Part shown: positions 40,157 to 42,117 of the stretch, one piece after another | Layout of the letters: every line of letters starts with the position of its first letter | Numbering within the stretch: the stretch's first letter is position 1 | Translations under genes and position numbers: made by a program | The notes under the pieces: generated by a model | Databases searched by the model: none | The model's input: the letters and a program-made list of their open reading frames with translations, nothing else | What the model was told of the DNA's origin: nothing | Virus record (IMG/VR): IMGVR_UViG_3300025326_000087 | Location: 1 to 42,117 of that record | Origin: a virus | DNA: 42,117 nt | Strand: one strand, 5' to 3'

Positions 40157-40177
40157 CAAAAACCCCCTGCCGGGGGT
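40157..40177 (-). terminator. Leftward intrinsic terminator
   Basis: In minus-strand direction ACCCCC-ggca-GGGGGT forms a 6-bp G+C stem directly followed by a T-run. It would end leftward RNA before the late promoter, so either a short leftward transcript starts to its right or it insulates the late operon. Confidence 0.55.
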
Positions 40178-40322
40178 ACAATTTATAGTGGCGACAAAAA
40201 TTGTCATACTAGGGGTTGCGGTTGGCACGCGCCGTGCTGGCACGACATTTGCTGTGCATATGAGCATCCTTTCACAAGCGCGGCGCGCAATTTGCAAATG
40301 CAAGGGGCGTGCCAGATCGGTC

Positions 40323-40421
40323 GGGCGAAATGCCCATGCGCGGTGCCTTCTAAATATTTGGAATCATTGACGTATTTCGCCTAGGGCATAATGCCCGAAA
40401 TGGGGCTCGGGCAGGATGCCA
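40323..40421. promoter_or_regulatory. Three 13-bp operator-like palindromes
   Basis: GGGCGAAATGCCC (40323-40335), GGGCATAATGCCC (40384-40396, a perfect inverted repeat around one base) and GGGCAGGATGCCA (40409-40421). The first two differ at two positions and lie 61 bp apart, close to six helical turns. The second overlaps a possible -10 box. Likely binding sites for one of the phage HTH proteins. Confidence 0.5.
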
Positions 40422-40600
40422 GGCAAGCAAAAATTGTGCCAGGATCAGCGAGTTGTAAGTATGCGATAACAAAGCATATTTTCCTGCTATACGACTGGCA
40501 GGGCGCTTGCAAGTCATCAAGGCGAAAGGGGGGCAGAAAGCCGACGGAATGGGATGGCCGACACCCAAAAGAGATAACCGACCTGGAGAAAGGCTTTGAC

Positions 40601-41038
40601 ATGGCGGATCGCAAAGTACTTCAAACTAGCGGGCTGAACGCCACCTTCGAGATTGAGGTAAAGGACCGGGATCAGAAGGTAAAGACCACCTTCGTGTTCT
40701 GCAAGGACTCCGGTAGCTTCAAGTCATACGTGGCGGCCCTGTCGGAGAGGGACTCCGAGCTCGTGTACGGGTTGGCCCTGAACATGGCCGACCTGAAGGC
40801 GCGGGCCGCAGCGCGCGAGTCCGTAGCCGCGGAGTCCACCTTCATTGTGCGCGACGGGGAGCGTCGCGACATCATGCTCCAGCCTCTCCCCAAACTGATC
40901 AGGGCGGTCAATAACGCTTTCGCCCTGGCAGCCGATGAGGATTGCAAACCCCAGGGAGCCTACATCGCGGCCCGCAAGAGGTTGCTGGCCGAGGGCAAGG
41001 CGACCGAGAAGAACGGCGAACTTCTCGCTACTGCCTAA
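40601..41038 (+). CDS. Hypothetical protein, first gene of the right arm, 145 aa
   Basis: The ATG at 40601 follows GGAGAAAGGCTTTGAC; a longer frame upstream runs through the control region and is not favoured. Alpha/beta protein beginning with strands (ATFEIEVKDRDQKVKTTFVF) followed by charged helices. It is rich in G+C, unlike the genes around it. No family recognised. An early function is likely from its position after the control region. Confidence 0.6.
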   Translation: MADRKVLQTSGLNATFEIEVKDRDQKVKTTFVFCKDSGSFKSYVAALSERDSELVYGLALNMADLKARAAARESVAAESTFIVRDGERRDIMLQPLPKLIRAVNNAFALAADEDCKPQGAYIAARKRLLAEGKATEKNGELLATA

Positions 41039-41101
41039 CTTGTAGTGAACGGCCCATTGCCCTCGGGGGGCGGAAGCCCTCCGGGGGTGGAGGTATGTCT
41101 A

Positions 41102-41323
41102 ATGGACGCAGATTTTCGAGCGCGGTGCTCCCATGATGACTGTGGTTGGACATCCGGGTGGGTCTGTGGCTTTCAGGCATACGAATACGTGAAGACATGG
41201 CTAGAGGCTGATGAGTGGCATCTCGGACGCCGCTCAAAGTGTTACGGCCCGGTCGTGATCGAGAAGACGAACAATGTGTTCGCCCCAGAGCCAGTGGTAG
41301 AGCTAGTGGTAGAGCCATGCTAG
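41102..41323 (+). CDS. Small zinc-ribbon-like protein, 73 aa
   Basis: The ATG at 41102 follows GGTGGAGG. C9, C14, C22 and later C47 with several His (CSHDDCGWTSGWVC) resemble a small zinc ribbon. The last residues contain a Val/Glu/Pro repeat (PVVELVVEP). Its 3' end overlaps the next gene by 7 bases. Function unknown. Confidence 0.6.
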   Translation: MDADFRARCSHDDCGWTSGWVCGFQAYEYVKTWLEADEWHLGRRSKCYGPVVIEKTNNVFAPEPVVELVVEPC

Positions 41324-41802
41324 TCGAACGCCAAGGTACCTACGAGTGCTTCCTTGCCACAATCGGAGCCCTTGTTGGCGAGTCCCTTGTCAACATGCGC
41401 GGGCACGCTGAGTGTCTGATCGAACAGGAGCTTAAGCAACCTTTGTCGTGGGGCGCGCTCACAAAACAGGCGGGGGAAAACGAGACGCTCCAACAAGTGT
41501 GGTGGCGGGTCGCAAAGACACTTCTCACGAGATACAATTTGCCCCTCACGCTCGCTTCTGTACCAGCCGGGGCTCCGGATAACCCGACCGAACTTCCCCC
41601 ACAGGGAAAAGGTACAGTCCTAGTATCAAAACGTGGGACGGCCAACCACATCATGCCATTCGAGGATGGCTACGTGTGGGACCCTTGCGATCCTCACACG
41701 GGCGTGTCCCTAGAAAGGTGGCTCCGCGATAACCCTGGATGGGGAGTGCTTACAATCACTCTTATAGAAGATTCAAAGTCTACAGGAGCCCACAATGACT
41801 GA
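41317..41802 (+). CDS. Possible papain-like cysteine peptidase, 161 aa
   Basis: 161 residues from the ATG inside the end of the previous gene. The order Cys (ECFLATIGALVG, C10), His (TANHIMPFEDG) and a following Asp (YVWDPCDP) is that of papain/C39-like peptidases or transglutaminase-like proteins. Such an early protein could cut or modify a host factor. The match is by pattern only, and the length is at the low end. Confidence 0.45.
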   Translation: MLVERQGTYECFLATIGALVGESLVNMRGHAECLIEQELKQPLSWGALTKQAGENETLQQVWWRVAKTLLTRYNLPLTLASVPAGAPDNPTELPPQGKGTVLVSKRGTANHIMPFEDGYVWDPCDPHTGVSLERWLRDNPGWGVLTITLIEDSKSTGAHND

Positions 41803-42004
41803 CACGAAGCGAGAGTTCATCACCCGTTCTACAGGTGAAGAGGCTTGTTCCCTGTGCGAGCGCACCATTCCCGAAGGGGTGGTGATGCTGCACATGTTCA
41901 ATCTTGACAAGGCAGCAGAATTGAACCTGTGCGTGTTCTGCATCGAACAGACAATGCGACGCATGAACAGATTTCTGATGCGGCCGCCTTCGGCGGTCGT
42001 GTAA
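41795..42004 (+). CDS. Small zinc-binding protein, last gene of the right arm
   Basis: 69 residues with CSLC (18-21) and CVFC (46-49), a four-Cys zinc site of the treble-clef type; the C-terminus is basic with Met and Pro. Similar in idea to the first gene of the window. It starts inside the previous gene and is followed by the right-end hairpin. Confidence 0.65.
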   Translation: MTDTKREFITRSTGEEACSLCERTIPEGVVMLHMFNLDKAAELNLCVFCIEQTMRRMNRFLMRPPSAVV

Positions 42005-42013
42005 GGCCGGTGG

Positions 42014-42090
42014 GTCAAGTGAAAAAGTGAGTGTACCTACCTCGCGCCGGGCGGGGGGCAGGGCCCCCAGGGATGTACACTCACTTTTTT
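42014..42090 (+). terminator. Right-end hairpin with A-run and T-run
   Basis: Arms at 42022-42036 and 42075-42089 are exactly complementary; an inner GGGGG/CCCCC stem lies in the loop and TTTTTT follows. For the right-arm genes this is a perfect place for an intrinsic terminator, 10 bases after the last stop. The arm sequence and the preceding gtcaagtg match the left-end hairpin, but the loops differ. Confidence 0.7.
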
Positions 42091-42117
42091 ACCCGTCTAC
42101 TTGCTTCCTTTATATTT

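Larger units (their letters stand above)
40019..40600. promoter_or_regulatory. Non-coding control region between the divergent arms
   Basis: This is the only gap above 300 bases. Reading frames inside it have no ribosome sites or coherent proteins. It holds seven copies of TGCCA/TGGCA between 40144 and 40500 (about 0.7 expected), five AAATTG/CAATTT blocks, a 5-bp-arm palindrome GACAA-aaa-TTGTC (40193-40205), three 13-bp palindromes and a leftward terminator-like hairpin. It could be a divergent promoter/operator region, a replication origin with iterons, or both. The rightward promoter was not settled: TTGACG (40367) and CATAAT (40387) are only 14 bases apart; TTGTAA (40453) and CATATT (40475) are 16 apart. 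Confidence 0.55.

Noticed and set aside
40022-40303. Minus-strand open frame of 93 codons in the control region
   Set aside because: No ribosome site, odd composition (many Arg, Cys, Thr, Met) and it runs through a terminator hairpin and the repeats; better explained as non-coding.
41826-41840. Sixth copy of the 15-bp motif
   Set aside because: Only 12 of 15 positions agree, including mismatches in one arm; kept as a possible degenerate copy only.
1-42117. CRISPR array, tRNA genes, integrase or insertion sequence
   Set aside because: No regularly spaced repeats, cloverleaf-like sequences in the gaps, recombinase motifs or IS-type terminal repeats were found.

Overview
The window looks like a complete or nearly complete genome of a tailed, short-tailed (podovirus-type) bacteriophage of about 42 kb. 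The virion genes follow the T7/BPP-1 plan: terminase, head-tail connector (portal), scaffold, major capsid protein, tail tubular protein A, tail nozzle (gp12-like), tail fibre with a T7-type anchor, and three internal virion proteins of which the last has 1379 residues. There is no integrase, no RNA polymerase, no tRNA and no CRISPR array, so I read it as a lytic phage that depends on host RNA polymerase. Sigma70-like promoters support this. Good Shine-Dalgarno sites and a lipobox lipoprotein suggest a Gram-negative host; the host genus cannot be read from the sequence.

Layout. (1) 1-130: A-tract and a long hairpin. (2) 148-14039, plus strand: early/replication arm. Small zinc-binding and unknown proteins are followed by a SNF2 helicase, a G+C-rich island of small genes (about 4.2-6.0 kb), a Cas4/RecB-type nuclease, a Sak4-like ATPase, a probable ssDNA-binding protein, a ParB-methyltransferase fusion, a UDG-exonuclease-DNA polymerase split over two genes, and a DUF3987-type primase/helicase. 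(3) 39987-14040, minus strand: one late operon with packaging, head, a decoration/glycosyltransferase block (part of it a second G+C-rich block, 29.06-31.76 kb), tail, internal virion proteins and lysis genes. (4) 40019-40600: a non-coding control region full of short palindromes. (5) 40601-42004, plus strand: four small right-arm genes. (6) 42014-42090: a hairpin nearly identical in its arms to the one at the left end.

How it fits together. The right and left plus-strand arms would be read first. The left arm supplies recombination (nuclease, ATPase, ssDNA-binding protein) and replication (polymerase, DUF3987 protein) plus DNA modification. The late operon starts at a sigma70-like promoter at about 40.0 kb, apparently with a leaderless first gene, and runs leftward for 26 kb to the lysis genes. 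It meets the left arm with stop codons back to back at 14037-14042.

The most unusual observations are: a 15-bp motif in five nearly identical copies, pointing inward from both genome arms; a DNA polymerase split just before motif A with a gene for a small membrane peptide between the halves; a tail nozzle protein split in two with a LamG-like domain fused to the second half; matching hairpins at the two ends; and a shared acidic C-terminal peptide in three otherwise different proteins. Functions were assigned by reading motifs only; no database search was possible.
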